Positions 43,173-51,994 of a DNA stretch of 64,000 bases are shown here, piece after piece (position 1 is the first letter of the stretch; each line of letters opens with the position of its first letter). The stretch lies in contig NZ_AP025343.1 of NCBI RefSeq assembly GCF_021654775.1, positions 310,001 through 374,000 on the forward strand, in the 5' to 3' direction. The stretch comes from Paenibacillus azoreducens. GTDB taxonomy: Bacteria > Bacillota > Bacilli > Paenibacillales > Paenibacillaceae. A program made the position numbers and the translations under genes. A model generated the notes under the pieces. The model worked only from the letters and a program-made list of their open reading frames with translations, ran no database searches and was not told where the DNA came from.

Positions 43173-44198
43173 ATGCGAGTCGGAATTATAGGCGGAGGAT
43201 TTGGACTGAGTGTTCAAGCCCCGCTTATCAATACCCATCCTAAAATGCAGGTAACTGCCGTCAGTACAATGATGCGTCATCAACTTCCCGAAGCCCTGCT
43301 GCACTGGGATGATTCTCCTGCGCATTATATAAACTGGACCGAGATGCTGGATCAAGAGAATATTGAGCTTGTCTTTGTCAGTTCCATGCCAGTCTATCAT
43401 TATGAAATGGTGAAGTATGCGATTAAAAAAGGAATCCATGTGGTATGCGAAAAACCTTTTACAATGAACTGCCGCGAGTCCGAAGAGCTGATGCAGCTTG
43501 CCCAAAAGCATCAAGTGAAGGTGATCGTTGATTTTGAATGGAGGTATTTGCCCGTCAGGCAAAAAGTAAAAAACCTGATTGCTGATGGCGGGATCGGGGA
43601 GCTTCTTCATTTCGAATATCATATTTCAAGCCCGCAGTATCAACGCCTGAGGTCATCCCGAAGAGGGTGGATGGGGGAGAAACGTAAATTCGGAGGAATG
43701 TTAGGCGCATTAGGAACCCATATGATTGATTGTCTGCGATGGTTAGGACATGATGAAATGGAGTTGGTCCAAGGGATGGTTCATACGCATGTTCCCGAAG
43801 GAGCAGGGGAGCGCAGAGATGCGGATGATGCTTTTTTTATTCATGGAAAAATGAAAAGCGGATTCACGTTTTCCATTCAATTGTTGTCAGGGATCAACCA
43901 TGGATTTGGTTCGGAGTTGAAGATATTCGGGAGCTCGGGGACTGTCACTTTAACCGATGATGAACGGTTATGCTTTGGGAAAGCGAATGAACAACTGACC
44001 GGAATTGAAGTGGAGAAACCAGAAGTGCCGCTGCATTTAACGAACGAAGCAGGGGCATATTATCCCGCATTCTATCCATTTCTGGATAAGGTGTACGAAT
44101 ATATTGTTTATGATCGGATGGATAGCGACCTGCCGACCGTTCTTGACGGTCATGAGAATCAACGAGCTATCGATAAGATTTTAGAAGTCATTACATAA
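43173..44198 (+). CDS. Gfo/Idh/MocA-family oxidoreductase
   Basis: 341 residues. The N-terminal Rossmann domain starts VGIIGGGFGLSVQ (GxGxxG-like, NAD(P)), and the EKPFTMN motif (catalytic-type lysine, about 96-98) follows. The C-terminal alpha/beta domain contains GGMLGALGTHMIDCLRWL, with the usual histidine. The family oxidises or epimerises sugars, inositols or their derivatives. It lies 27 nt downstream of the AraC-type regulator with RBS AGGAGG, so it is probably in the same transcript and part of the same sugar pathway. Confidence 0.88.
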   Translation: MRVGIIGGGFGLSVQAPLINTHPKMQVTAVSTMMRHQLPEALLHWDDSPAHYINWTEMLDQENIELVFVSSMPVYHYEMVKYAIKKGIHVVCEKPFTMNCRESEELMQLAQKHQVKVIVDFEWRYLPVRQKVKNLIADGGIGELLHFEYHISSPQYQRLRSSRRGWMGEKRKFGGMLGALGTHMIDCLRWLGHDEMELVQGMVHTHVPEGAGERRDADDAFFIHGKMKSGFTFSIQLLSGINHGFGSELKIFGSSGTVTLTDDERLCFGKANEQLTGIEVEKPEVPLHLTNEAGAYYPAFYPFLDKVYEYIVYDRMDSDLPTVLDGHENQRAIDKILEVIT

Positions 44199-44200
44199 GA

Positions 44201-44257
44201 GGCATAAAAACAGGCCCCCGACGGATAAATTTCGCTCGGGGGCCTTGCTTTTATGCC
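44201..44257. terminator. Bidirectional terminator between oxidoreductase and udk
   Basis: GGCATAAAAACAGGCCCCCGA pairs almost fully with its counterpart at 44236-44257, a 20-bp stem with T- and A-rich arms that can stop both convergent genes. Confidence 0.9.
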
Positions 44258-44291
44258 GATCTTCGGCTCGCCGCATTCATGCAGCCGTCGT

Positions 44292-44927
44292 TTAAAGATC
44301 GGACCAATCCCGGTCGCCCGACAGGAATTTTTCCGTCAGGATCGACAGGAGCTGGATGCCGACCTCGTTTTCTCCGCCTTCGGGGATGATCAGGTCGGCG
44401 TATTTTTTGGAGGGTTCAATAAATGCCTCATGCATCGGTTTGACCGTGCTCAGGTACTGCTGGTGAACCGATTGGATGGAACGGCCGCGCTCTTCGATAT
44501 CGCGCACGACCCGGCGCAGAATGCGGACATCGGGATCCGTGTCGACGAACACTTTGATATCCAGCATTTCGCGCAGCTTTTCGTCGGAGAGGACATGCAG
44601 TCCTTCGATGATAATGATGTTGTTGGGTTTCAGCTCGATCGATTCCGCCTTGGAACGGGCGTGAACCGTGAAGTCATATACCGGAGCATAGGCTGTATTT
44701 CCTGCCCGCAGCTCTGCGATATGCTCAATCAACAGTTCATTATCGAAGGCGAAGGGGTGATCGTAATTGATCAGAGCCCGTTCTTCCATCGTAAGTTCGC
44801 TATGATCTTTATAGTAATTGTCCTGGGATATAAAAGTAACTTTGCCCTTACCAAGACGGTCAATTACGGAGCGGGCTACAGTCGTTTTGCCGGAGCCTGT
44901 CCCACCGGCGATACCAATAATGAGCAT
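44292..44927 (-). CDS. udk: Uridine kinase
   Basis: 211 residues, the full length of bacterial Udk. The P-loop is GGTGSGKTT (8-16), with ISQDNYYKD, NYDHPFAFDN and a lid with RRVVRDIEERGRS. It phosphorylates uridine and cytidine with GTP or ATP for pyrimidine salvage. A GGAGG site lies upstream but with a long 14-nt gap to the ATG. It stands alone. Confidence 0.97.
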   Translation of the reverse strand: MLIIGIAGGTGSGKTTVARSVIDRLGKGKVTFISQDNYYKDHSELTMEERALINYDHPFAFDNELLIEHIAELRAGNTAYAPVYDFTVHARSKAESIELKPNNIIIIEGLHVLSDEKLREMLDIKVFVDTDPDVRILRRVVRDIEERGRSIQSVHQQYLSTVKPMHEAFIEPSKKYADLIIPEGGENEVGIQLLSILTEKFLSGDRDWSDL

Positions 44928-45043
44928 GGTTTGTATATAAACCTCCCTGATCGATTTACCACATACAATTTCAGTATTTTAGCATAGCCTCCGTTTTTTT
45001 TCACTATGGATTCGCACATGTCGATCCGGCAGTTAATTCCTGC

Positions 45044-45925
45044 TTACGTTTTTTCTTTCCTGACCAGATGTGGGGAACGAAGAAGCTGTTCCGCAAATTT
45101 GTTGAAAGCGCTGGTGCGGAACAGGTCGCGCCGGTATATGAAACTGACAACGGAATAACGGAATCTTTCCGGGACACGGAAGCAGCGGATTTTTCCGGCC
45201 TCCTCCCAAGTTTTTACGGAGGCATGCGTCAGCAGCGATACGCCGAGTCCGGCCGATACGCCGCCAAGAATCGCTTCCAGCGTGCCGAACTCCATGACGT
45301 TCAGCGGCTCCTGATGTTCTTCATGCAGCCACTGCTCAAGCTTTTGACGGTGGGAGCAGCCTTTGCCGAAGAAGAGTTGGGGTTTGGAAAGCGCTCCTTC
45401 GAGCGAGATTTCGTTCGGCTCCGCGATGAGCACGAGCTCTTCTTCGAAGGAAAGTAGCACCTCAAGGTCCGGATGATCCACCGACCCGCCGACAAAAGCG
45501 GCGTCCAGCTCGTAATCAAGCACATTTTGGATAAGCTCGCTGGTTTGGGCCGTATGCAGGGACAGCTTCACTTCGGGATAATTCCGGTGATATTCCAGCA
45601 TGATGCCTGGCAAATAAACCGCAGCGTTCGTTTCCAACGAACCGATGCGGAGCGGGCCGCTTGGCGTCTCGGAATTGCGGGTGGATTTCACCGCTTCCTC
45701 CAGCAGATGCACGATTTTGTCCGCATATATCAGCAAGTTTTGCCCGGCGGGCGTTAGCAACACGCCGCGGCTCTGCCGGTACAAAAGCGGCGCATTCAAT
45801 TCGGCTTCCAGCTGCCGGATGCGGGCCGTCACATTGGACTGCACATATCCGAGACGGGAGGCGGCTTTTGTGATGCTGCCTTCCTGCGCCACAGCCCGGA
45901 ATATTTTCAAATCACCGCTTTCCAT
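45044..45925 (-). CDS. LysR-family transcriptional regulator
   Basis: 293 residues. The N-terminal winged helix (FRAVAQEGSITKAASRLGYV-type, residues 9-28, then VTARIRQLEAEL) and the periplasmic-binding-like effector domain (RIGSLETNAAVYLP onwards) place it near the CysL/YwfK-like group. The ATG at 45925 has AAAGGAA 9 nt upstream; a TTG 6 nt earlier is the alternative. It is divergent from the MFS exporter at 46151 and probably controls it; the gap contains AT-rich T-N11-A-type boxes. The inducer is unknown. Confidence 0.9.
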   Translation of the reverse strand: MESGDLKIFRAVAQEGSITKAASRLGYVQSNVTARIRQLEAELNAPLLYRQSRGVLLTPAGQNLLIYADKIVHLLEEAVKSTRNSETPSGPLRIGSLETNAAVYLPGIMLEYHRNYPEVKLSLHTAQTSELIQNVLDYELDAAFVGGSVDHPDLEVLLSFEEELVLIAEPNEISLEGALSKPQLFFGKGCSHRQKLEQWLHEEHQEPLNVMEFGTLEAILGGVSAGLGVSLLTHASVKTWEEAGKIRCFRVPERFRYSVVSFIYRRDLFRTSAFNKFAEQLLRSPHLVRKEKT

Positions 45926-46150
45926 ATGCAACGTTCCTTTCCTTCTGAAATCATGGCATCAATTTAAATGATGAGTAACATCTATTCTAATCATTTTACA
46001 TGATACTATAACGAGCATAAACTGTACATATTCCCAGTATGAAAGAGGGTGGAATGAACGGATGTGCTCATCCCGTATCGTTCTGTTAACTTTGTTTACG
46101 ATGCTGGTATCCGATCTGAATTATAAAACTGAATGAAAAAGGTGAATAAC

Positions 46151-47338
46151 GTGAACATGACCAAATTAACAGCTCTATTTTTCCTCATCATGTTTGTTAT
46201 CGGTACGGATACATTTTTGATTTCTCCGCTCATCCCTACTCTTCAGAGTTTGTTTCATATCCCGACCGAATACTCCGGTTGGATGGTAGGGGCCTACGCT
46301 CTTGGTTATGCCATTTTTGCGCTGATTGCCGGACCGCTTTCCGATGGATGGGACCGCAAAAAAGTAATGTTTTTCGGCATGGTTAGCTTCTCGGTTTCAA
46401 CCGCTTTATGCGGCTTTGCCACAGGTTTTTGGTCGATGTTTTTATTCCGCTTTTTAGCCGGAGTCAGCGCGGCATTCACAGCGCCTCAAGTTTGGGCCTC
46501 CATCCCGGCTCTGTTCCCTGCCCCAAAGATCGCCAAAGTTTCAGGAATCGTAATGGCGGGTTTGGCTGCTTCCCAAGCGTTCGGCATACCCATTGGAAGC
46601 CTGCTTGCTTCAACTCATTGGTCTTATCCTTTTTTTACAATCGGTGCATGTTCGTTTTTGGTGGCGATATTCATCTTCTATGCTTTGCCCGAAATGAAAC
46701 CGAATAAAGACCCAGGATTAAAGGTTCCATTATTTAGAAGATATGTCCCGCTATTGACAAGCGGGATGGCGAGAGGAGCTTTTCTGGCTCACTTCTTATT
46801 TCAATGCGGATTCTTTGCAGCCTTTTCTTTCATTGGAAAGTGGGTGACGGACCGCTTTCACCTTTCAATTGACCAGGCGGGGTACGTGATGTTTTTTCTT
46901 GGTCTTGGGAATATCGTTGGGAGCGTTAGCGGCGCTTTTGTGATTAAAAAGTTGAACCGTTTCAATACGTTGGTTGCGGGCTTTCTTGTATCTATCGCAT
47001 GTTTTATCTTTTTGCCTCACCTGCCATCCATTGCGGCTTTCGAAGGTGTTTACTTTTTTATATTCGTTAACATGGGAATCTCATTTCCGCTGATTTTGGG
47101 AATGTTGAATTCGTTAAATCCGACGATCCGCGGTACCATCTCAAGTTTGGCCAATTCAATCATGTACGGTGCGACAACGCTTGGCTCTTGGTTTGCAGGC
47201 TTCATTTATGCGAATTTTAACGGTTTTTCCGCCGTAGCAATATTTGCGGCTATTTGCTTTGCCGGTTCGTTGTTATCTTTTATACTCAGCGGTATTTTGA
47301 CTAGTCACGCGAAAACTCAAAAGGAAGTTGCGTCATAA
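46151..47338 (+). CDS. MFS transporter (drug/sugar efflux type)
   Basis: 395 residues with about 12 membrane helices. The MFS motif between helices 2 and 3 is GPLSDGWDRKKVM, and the helix-5 region has GIVMAGLAASQAFGIPIG. It resembles the AraJ/YtrF-like DHA1 exporters. The GTG at 46151 is 6 nt behind AAGGTGA; the ATG at 46133 has no ribosome site. It is divergent from the LysR regulator. Substrate cannot be told. Confidence 0.9.
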   Translation: MNMTKLTALFFLIMFVIGTDTFLISPLIPTLQSLFHIPTEYSGWMVGAYALGYAIFALIAGPLSDGWDRKKVMFFGMVSFSVSTALCGFATGFWSMFLFRFLAGVSAAFTAPQVWASIPALFPAPKIAKVSGIVMAGLAASQAFGIPIGSLLASTHWSYPFFTIGACSFLVAIFIFYALPEMKPNKDPGLKVPLFRRYVPLLTSGMARGAFLAHFLFQCGFFAAFSFIGKWVTDRFHLSIDQAGYVMFFLGLGNIVGSVSGAFVIKKLNRFNTLVAGFLVSIACFIFLPHLPSIAAFEGVYFFIFVNMGISFPLILGMLNSLNPTIRGTISSLANSIMYGATTLGSWFAGFIYANFNGFSAVAIFAAICFAGSLLSFILSGILTSHAKTQKEVAS

Positions 47339-47370
47339 ATAATATAGAATGTTCAGCCTTATCCATCATT

Positions 47371-47418
47371 AACCGCACCGCTTTCTCCTAACTTGCTTCG
47401 CTGCTTGTGCGGTTGTTC
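47371..47418 (+). terminator. Terminator after MFS gene
   Basis: AACCGCAC pairs with GTGCGGTT over a 26-nt loop, followed by a T-rich stretch. The long loop lowers confidence. Confidence 0.6.
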
Positions 47419-47482
47419 TTTTGCTGGCCGGGTCCATCTTTGAGATAATGGAAGAATGACAAGGTTGAAAGGATGGATTGGG

Positions 47483-47821
47483 ATGCAAAATAAAGTGGTT
47501 TTTCTGACAACCGACAGCTTGGGCAACGGGGAAAGAGAGCTTGGTCAGCAAATTTTGGAGACCTTTTTCACTTTGCTGAAGCAGCGCGAGCAGCTGCCTG
47601 CGGCCATTTTTTGCGCCAACCGGGGCGTCCTCGCCCTGACGAACGAGTCGCTGGTTTCCATGCATTTGAAGGAGCTCGCGGATCAGGGCGTGCCGGTGCT
47701 GGCCTGCGCGACATGCGCAGACTATTATGGCGTCCGGGATCAGCTTGAAGCAGGGGAGATATCCAGCATGGGCCACTTCATGGAATTAGCCGCAAAATAT
47801 GAGGTGATGACGCTGGCTTAA
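47483..47821 (+). CDS. YedF/DsrE-like sulfur-related protein
   Basis: 112 residues with a DsrE/TusD fold. It begins VVFLTTDSLGNGERELGQQI and contains AAIFCANRGVLALT and a CATC motif (LACATCADYYGV, residues 85-96). The family includes sulfurtransferase-like proteins and the selenium-linked YedF. The ATG at 47483 follows AAAGGATGG; nine extra upstream codons are open but lack a ribosome site. No sirA-type partner lies next to it. A sulfur carrier role is possible but not shown. Confidence 0.8.
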   Translation: MQNKVVFLTTDSLGNGERELGQQILETFFTLLKQREQLPAAIFCANRGVLALTNESLVSMHLKELADQGVPVLACATCADYYGVRDQLEAGEISSMGHFMELAAKYEVMTLA

Positions 47822-47836
47822 TACCTTGGACTGGTT

Positions 47837-47884
47837 AAGGCCTGCTAAAGGTTCTGCATCTTATACGGTGCAGGCCTTTTTTTG
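47837..47884 (+). terminator. Terminator after YedF-like gene
   Basis: AAGGCCTGC pairs with GCAGGCCTT and is followed by seven T residues. Confidence 0.88.
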
Positions 47885-47959
47885 CGTATTAATCATAGGC
47901 ACGAATGTATAACTGTTGCATAAGAACAAGAGACGTCGCCGTTTTGTGGCAAAACCCCG

Positions 47960-48280
47960 TCAACACCATTTTTCGGCCCATTCCTCCACTGCCCGCAGCG
48001 CTCTGCCAAGCTCCGTTCCTTTGCGGGTCAAGGAATATTCGATGCGAACCGGCCTGTCGGCAATCACATTCCGCACTACAATGCCGTTGTCCTCCAGTTC
48101 CTTCATTCTTTCATTCAACACGCGTTTGCTTAGATCGGGAATATAAGCATGGATTTCGCTAAACCGCTTAGGTTCCTCCATCAGCGTATGAACAATCAGG
48201 TTAACCCACTTTTTGCCTGTAATTTGGTACGCCAATTCCACCTTCTCACATAATAAGCTGCCCCGTTTTTCATCGTTCAT
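47960..48280 (-). CDS. HxlR-family transcriptional regulator
   Basis: 106 residues, the usual HxlR size. The winged helix KWVNLIVHTLMEEPKRFSEI, DLSKRVLNERMKELEDNGIV and the wing RIEYSLTRKG are conserved. A single cysteine near the N-terminus (Cys11, LLCEKVE) is where redox- and aldehyde-sensing members such as HypR and YodB carry their sensor thiol. It is divergent from zwf. In Bacillus subtilis, HxlR senses formaldehyde and activates the RuMP genes. GGTTAC motifs lie upstream of both genes and may be its sites. Confidence 0.86.
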   Translation of the reverse strand: MNDEKRGSLLCEKVELAYQITGKKWVNLIVHTLMEEPKRFSEIHAYIPDLSKRVLNERMKELEDNGIVVRNVIADRPVRIEYSLTRKGTELGRALRAVEEWAEKWC

Positions 48281-48303
48281 GATTGCTCACTCCTTCATCC
48301 CTT

Positions 48304-48327
48304 GGTTACAAAATATAAACTGGTTAC
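48304..48327. promoter_or_regulatory. Paired GGTTAC boxes upstream of HxlR gene
   Basis: GGTTAC at 48304-48309 and 48322-48327, 18 bp apart start to start, lie 24-47 bp upstream of the HxlR start. They match the arms of the palindrome before zwf, which suggests one regulator for both. Confidence 0.45.
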
Positions 48328-48445
48328 TCCATATGTAAAATTATTCACAATCAGCCTTTCTCTCTGACAATTATAACTCTAAAATCACAGAAAGCGCTAC
48401 CACTAATTGAAAAAAGTCGTAGTTCATAATTTGGACAAAAAATGT

Positions 48446-48474
48446 TTGACAGGTTGTAAAAATGGGTTTAATAT
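48446..48474 (+). promoter_or_regulatory. zwf promoter
   Basis: TTGACA (48446-48451), 17 bp, TAATAT (48469-48474), about 95 bp before the zwf start. It is close to the vegetative consensus. Confidence 0.78.
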
Positions 48475-48493
48475 GAGCCGTGTTAAGTTAACG

Positions 48494-48510
48494 GGTTATT
48501 TAAAGTAACC
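48494..48510. promoter_or_regulatory. Palindromic operator in the zwf leader
   Basis: GGTTATTTAAAGTAACC is a 17-bp palindrome (7 of 8 pairs) just downstream of the zwf transcription start, a repressor-type position. It contains the same GGTTAC/GTAACC arms found before the HxlR gene. Confidence 0.5.
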
Positions 48511-48568
48511 AAATGCGCATAAATAGCTCTCTGATGCTTATGCAATATGGTGGAATGGAGGATGTAAT

Positions 48569-50077
48569 ATGGAGAATATGTCATTTATTTTGTATGGCGG
48601 AACCGGAGATTTGGCCAAAAGAAAAATCTATCCCGCTTTGTTTAATTTGTATATAGATCACAAAATGCCTGAATCGTTTTCGATTATCGCGATGGGCAGA
48701 AAAGAACAGTCGCATGCCGACTTTCAACAGATTGTAGCGAACTCGCTGCAAACTTTTTCGAGAAGAAAGGTAAATGATCCGGCTGCGGTCAATGGTTTTC
48801 TGGAATCGATCCGTTACTGCTCTCTCAACGTGAATCATCCGGAAGATTATCATAAGCTGCGGGGGATGGTGGAATCCCGGGAGAAAGAACTTAATATTTC
48901 GGGAAACCGCATTTTTTATCTCTCGGTAGCGCCTGAATTTTTTGAAACCATTGCTTCTAACCTCAAGGACAGCGGCCTGACTGCAACAACCGGCTGGAAA
49001 CGGCTGATTATCGAAAAACCGTTTGGACGCGACCTTGAGTCAGCACGCCATCTGAACCGGGAGCTCAGCAAAGTGTTTGACGAAGAAGAAATTTACCGGA
49101 TCGACCACTACCTTGGCAAACCGATGGTGCAAAATCTTGAAATCCTCGAATCATCCAATCCGATCCTCAAGGCGCTGTGGTCCAACCACCATATCGCCAA
49201 TGTGCAAATCACCGCAAGCGAAACGGTCGGGGTTGAAGAAAGAGCCGGATATTACGACAATTCCGGAGCTATCCGCGATATGGTACAGAACCATATGCTT
49301 CAACTGCTCATGATGATTAGTATGCGGCTTCCGCGCAAAAGCGATGCAACCGAAGTCCGCATGAAGAAAAGAAACGTCATGGAATCGCTGCGTCCCCTGG
49401 ATAAAGAAACCATCGCAAGTAACGTCATTCGCGGGCAATACACGGAGGGCGAAATCCAAGGAAAACCTGTTCCGGGTTATACCGTGGAGCCTGGCGTTCC
49501 GGCCAATTCCAAAAATGATACATTCATCGCGCTCCGTCTTTGGATCGACAATTACTTCTGGAGCGACGTTCCGTTCTATATCCGTACAGGCAAAAGAATG
49601 AAGGAAAAATCTACGCGCATCGTCATTGAATTCAAAGAGCCTTTAAAAGGACAAACTACCACTAATGATCCTAATCTGCTCGTCATCGAAATCAATCCGA
49701 ACGAAGGCATTTTCATTCAATTGAACAAAAAAGACCCAATGAACAATGAAAAACTGGAACCGATGCGGGTCAACTGCTTCTCGAGTGGGGAGGAACTGCC
49801 GGAAGCATACGAAAACTTGATTTTTGATGCGATCCGCGGCGACTCGACGTTTTTTGCCCATTGGGATGAGGTGGAGCTTTCCTGGGAATATGTGCAGCCG
49901 ATCTTGGATGCATTCGAGCAGGATTCGATTCCTCTGTCTTATTATCCGGCTGGATCCAACGGTCCGGAAGCTTCGGACAAGCTAGTTCAGGCGGATGGAT
50001 TCAAATGGTGGCTGGATAAACCTGATCATGCGGGACAAGCTGAACAAAAAGAAGAAGCGGTTCCGGCTCAGGTGTAA
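48569..50077 (+). CDS. zwf: Glucose-6-phosphate 1-dehydrogenase
   Basis: 502 residues, full length. The N-terminal dinucleotide loop is YGGTGDLAKRKIYPAL. The signature RIDHYLGKPMVQNL (about 175-190, with catalytic His and Lys), the EKPFGRD segment and the structural NADP-site region are present. It oxidises glucose-6-phosphate to 6-phosphogluconolactone and makes NADPH. It is the first gene of an oxidative and non-oxidative pentose phosphate operon. RBS GGAGGATG lies before the ATG. The HxlR-linked operator upstream hints at redox or aldehyde control. Confidence 0.98.
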   Translation: MENMSFILYGGTGDLAKRKIYPALFNLYIDHKMPESFSIIAMGRKEQSHADFQQIVANSLQTFSRRKVNDPAAVNGFLESIRYCSLNVNHPEDYHKLRGMVESREKELNISGNRIFYLSVAPEFFETIASNLKDSGLTATTGWKRLIIEKPFGRDLESARHLNRELSKVFDEEEIYRIDHYLGKPMVQNLEILESSNPILKALWSNHHIANVQITASETVGVEERAGYYDNSGAIRDMVQNHMLQLLMMISMRLPRKSDATEVRMKKRNVMESLRPLDKETIASNVIRGQYTEGEIQGKPVPGYTVEPGVPANSKNDTFIALRLWIDNYFWSDVPFYIRTGKRMKEKSTRIVIEFKEPLKGQTTTNDPNLLVIEINPNEGIFIQLNKKDPMNNEKLEPMRVNCFSSGEELPEAYENLIFDAIRGDSTFFAHWDEVELSWEYVQPILDAFEQDSIPLSYYPAGSNGPEASDKLVQADGFKWWLDKPDHAGQAEQKEEAVPAQV

Positions 50078-50155
50078 CAGGACAAGCAACCTTACTGTAA
50101 AGTTTAAACATTAGGAACATAGAGAAAAAAACATGGGCGTGGAGGGAATAATCAT

Positions 50156-51049
50156 ATGCAAGTAGGATTAATCGGACTAGGAAAAATGGGATTGAATTTG
50201 GGTCAAAATCTGATGGATCATAAACATGAGGTCGTGGCTTTCGACCTGAACACCGCCGCGGTGGAAGACATGAAAAGCAAAGGAGCCAAAGGCGCTGCAA
50301 CCTTGAAAGAGCTGGTCGCTTCCTTGGAAACTCCAAGAATCGTGTGGATCATGGTTCCGCATGCAGTCGTGGATTCGGTCATCGATGAGCTGGCACCGCT
50401 TCTGTCCCAAGGGGATATCGTCATCGAAGCAGGAAATTCCCATTATAAAGAATCGATCGCCAGATACAACCGGCTGAAGGAAATCGGCGTAAGCTTCCTT
50501 GATGTGGGCACCTCCGGCGGCATGGAAGGCGCACGTAACGGCGCATGCTACATGATCGGCGGGGATGAAGAAGCCTGGAACATCGTAGAGCCAATCTTCA
50601 AAGATACTGCGGTAGAAAATGGTTACTTGTATGCAGGCAAAGCCGGCAGCGGCCACTTCCTCAAGATGGTTCATAATGGCGTCGAATACGGAATGATGGC
50701 GGCTATTGGCGAAGGATTTGAAGTGTTGGAGAAAAGCGAATATGATTATGATTATGAGAAGGTTGCGCGCGTATGGAATAACGGCTCCGTTATTCGTTCG
50801 TGGCTGATGGAGCTGACCGAGCAGGCATTCTCCAAAGATGCGAAGCTTGACGGCATCAAAGGCGTTATGCAATCTTCCGGCGAAGGCAAATGGACCGTGG
50901 AAACCGCTTTGGATCTGCAAACGGCAACTCCGGTTATTGCATTGTCCCTGCTGATGCGCTACCGTTCCCTGGAGAACGATACGTTTACCGGCAAGGTGGT
51001 AGCCGCGCTTCGCAATGAATTCGGCGGTCATGCCGTAGTCAAAAACTAA
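50156..51049 (+). CDS. gnd: 6-phosphogluconate dehydrogenase, decarboxylating (short form)
   Basis: 297 residues, which is the short (single-domain) form rather than the 470-residue type. The cofactor loop GLIGLGKMGLNLGQNL, IVIEAGNSHYKES, DVGTSGGMEGARNG and the active-site HNGVEYGMM (with the catalytic Lys in GHFLKMVHN) are present. It converts 6-phosphogluconate to ribulose-5-phosphate and CO2. The short form is often NAD-dependent (GndA/YqeC-like). The 78-nt gap after zwf has a GGAGGG site, so the two are co-transcribed. Confidence 0.95.
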   Translation: MQVGLIGLGKMGLNLGQNLMDHKHEVVAFDLNTAAVEDMKSKGAKGAATLKELVASLETPRIVWIMVPHAVVDSVIDELAPLLSQGDIVIEAGNSHYKESIARYNRLKEIGVSFLDVGTSGGMEGARNGACYMIGGDEEAWNIVEPIFKDTAVENGYLYAGKAGSGHFLKMVHNGVEYGMMAAIGEGFEVLEKSEYDYDYEKVARVWNNGSVIRSWLMELTEQAFSKDAKLDGIKGVMQSSGEGKWTVETALDLQTATPVIALSLLMRYRSLENDTFTGKVVAALRNEFGGHAVVKN

Positions 51050-51108
51050 TGAATACCGCGATGATTTTGCCAAATCTTTAAAATTTTAAAAAACGGAGGT
51101 AGAGAATC

Positions 51109-51774
51109 ATGAAATTTTTTATCGATACTGCGAATCTTGAGGACATCAAAAAGGCATACAAAATCGGCGTGCTTTCCGGCGTTACCACCAACCCGTCCCT
51201 TGTTGCCAAAGAAGGCGTGAAATTCGAAGACCGTATTGCCGAAATTTTGCAGGCTGTTCCTGAAGTCGAATCGGTATCCGCCGAAGTTACTCCGGATGCG
51301 TTGACGGCGGCAGAAATGATCGCGCAAGCGGAAGAACTGATCAAGATCAACGGTGGCGACAAAAATATCACGATTAAACTTCCGATGACGCTTGACGGTC
51401 TGGAAGCATGCCGCTACCTCACCAAAAAAGGCGTCAAAACTAACGTAACCCTTATTTTCACCGTGAACCAGGCGCTTCTGGCCGCGCGTGCCGGTGCTAC
51501 GTATGTTTCTCCGTTCCTGGGACGTTTGGATGATATTTCGGAAGACGGCGTTCTGCTGGTAACCAAAATTGCCGAGTTGTTCCGTATTCATAAACTGGAA
51601 TCGCAAATCATTGCCGCTTCGGTCCGCCATCCGGATCATGTGACCCGCGTAGCCATGGCCGGGGCCCATATCGCGACGGTTCCATTCAGCGTTATTGCGC
51701 AGCTCGTTAAACATCCTTTGACCGATCAAGGGATCGAAAAATTCGCGGCAGACTGGAAAAACGCAACCAAATAG
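51109..51774 (+). CDS. fsa: Fructose-6-phosphate aldolase/transaldolase (small FSA type)
   Basis: 221 residues, the size of the FSA/TalC group. The Schiff-base lysine is in NITIKLPMT (about K88), and [13 protein letters not shown] and [16 protein letters not shown] are conserved family blocks. It transfers dihydroxyacetone units in the non-oxidative pentose phosphate pathway, or cleaves fructose-6-phosphate. Which activity dominates cannot be read from sequence. It ends the zwf-gnd-fsa operon and has a terminator after it. GGAGG lies upstream of the ATG. Confidence 0.95.
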   Translation: MKFFIDTANLEDIKKAYKIGVLSGVTTNPSLVAKEGVKFEDRIAEILQAVPEVESVSAEVTPDALTAAEMIAQAEELIKINGGDKNITIKLPMTLDGLEACRYLTKKGVKTNVTLIFTVNQALLAARAGATYVSPFLGRLDDISEDGVLLVTKIAELFRIHKLESQIIAASVRHPDHVTRVAMAGAHIATVPFSVIAQLVKHPLTDQGIEKFAADWKNATK

Positions 51775-51797
51775 TTTCCCCTCCATTTATATATCGA

Positions 51798-51836
51798 AAG
51801 GCTTCTCTCAGTTGTTCTGAGGGGGGCCTTTTTAGT
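51798..51836 (+). terminator. Terminator of the pentose phosphate operon
   Basis: AAAGGCTTCTCTCAG pairs with CTGAGGGGGGCCTTTTT (internal mismatches) and ends in a T-run. Confidence 0.78.
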
Positions 51837-51994
51837 TGTCGCGGAAAGGGCTTCGACTCTGCTGTAAAAATGGGACATGCCAGTGGCTTAAAGGCAGTTT
51901 AGTTTTAAGAATTTTTTCCCTTTCTTGGAAGCCGCAAAAAGTGTATGATATTCCGTACATGATTCAACTACAAAATTAAAAATTTGGAGGAAAC

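Noticed and set aside
49151..51073. Long antisense open frames opposite zwf, gnd and fsa
   Set aside because: All three plus-strand genes are intact and conserved; the antisense translations have no ribosome sites or domains.
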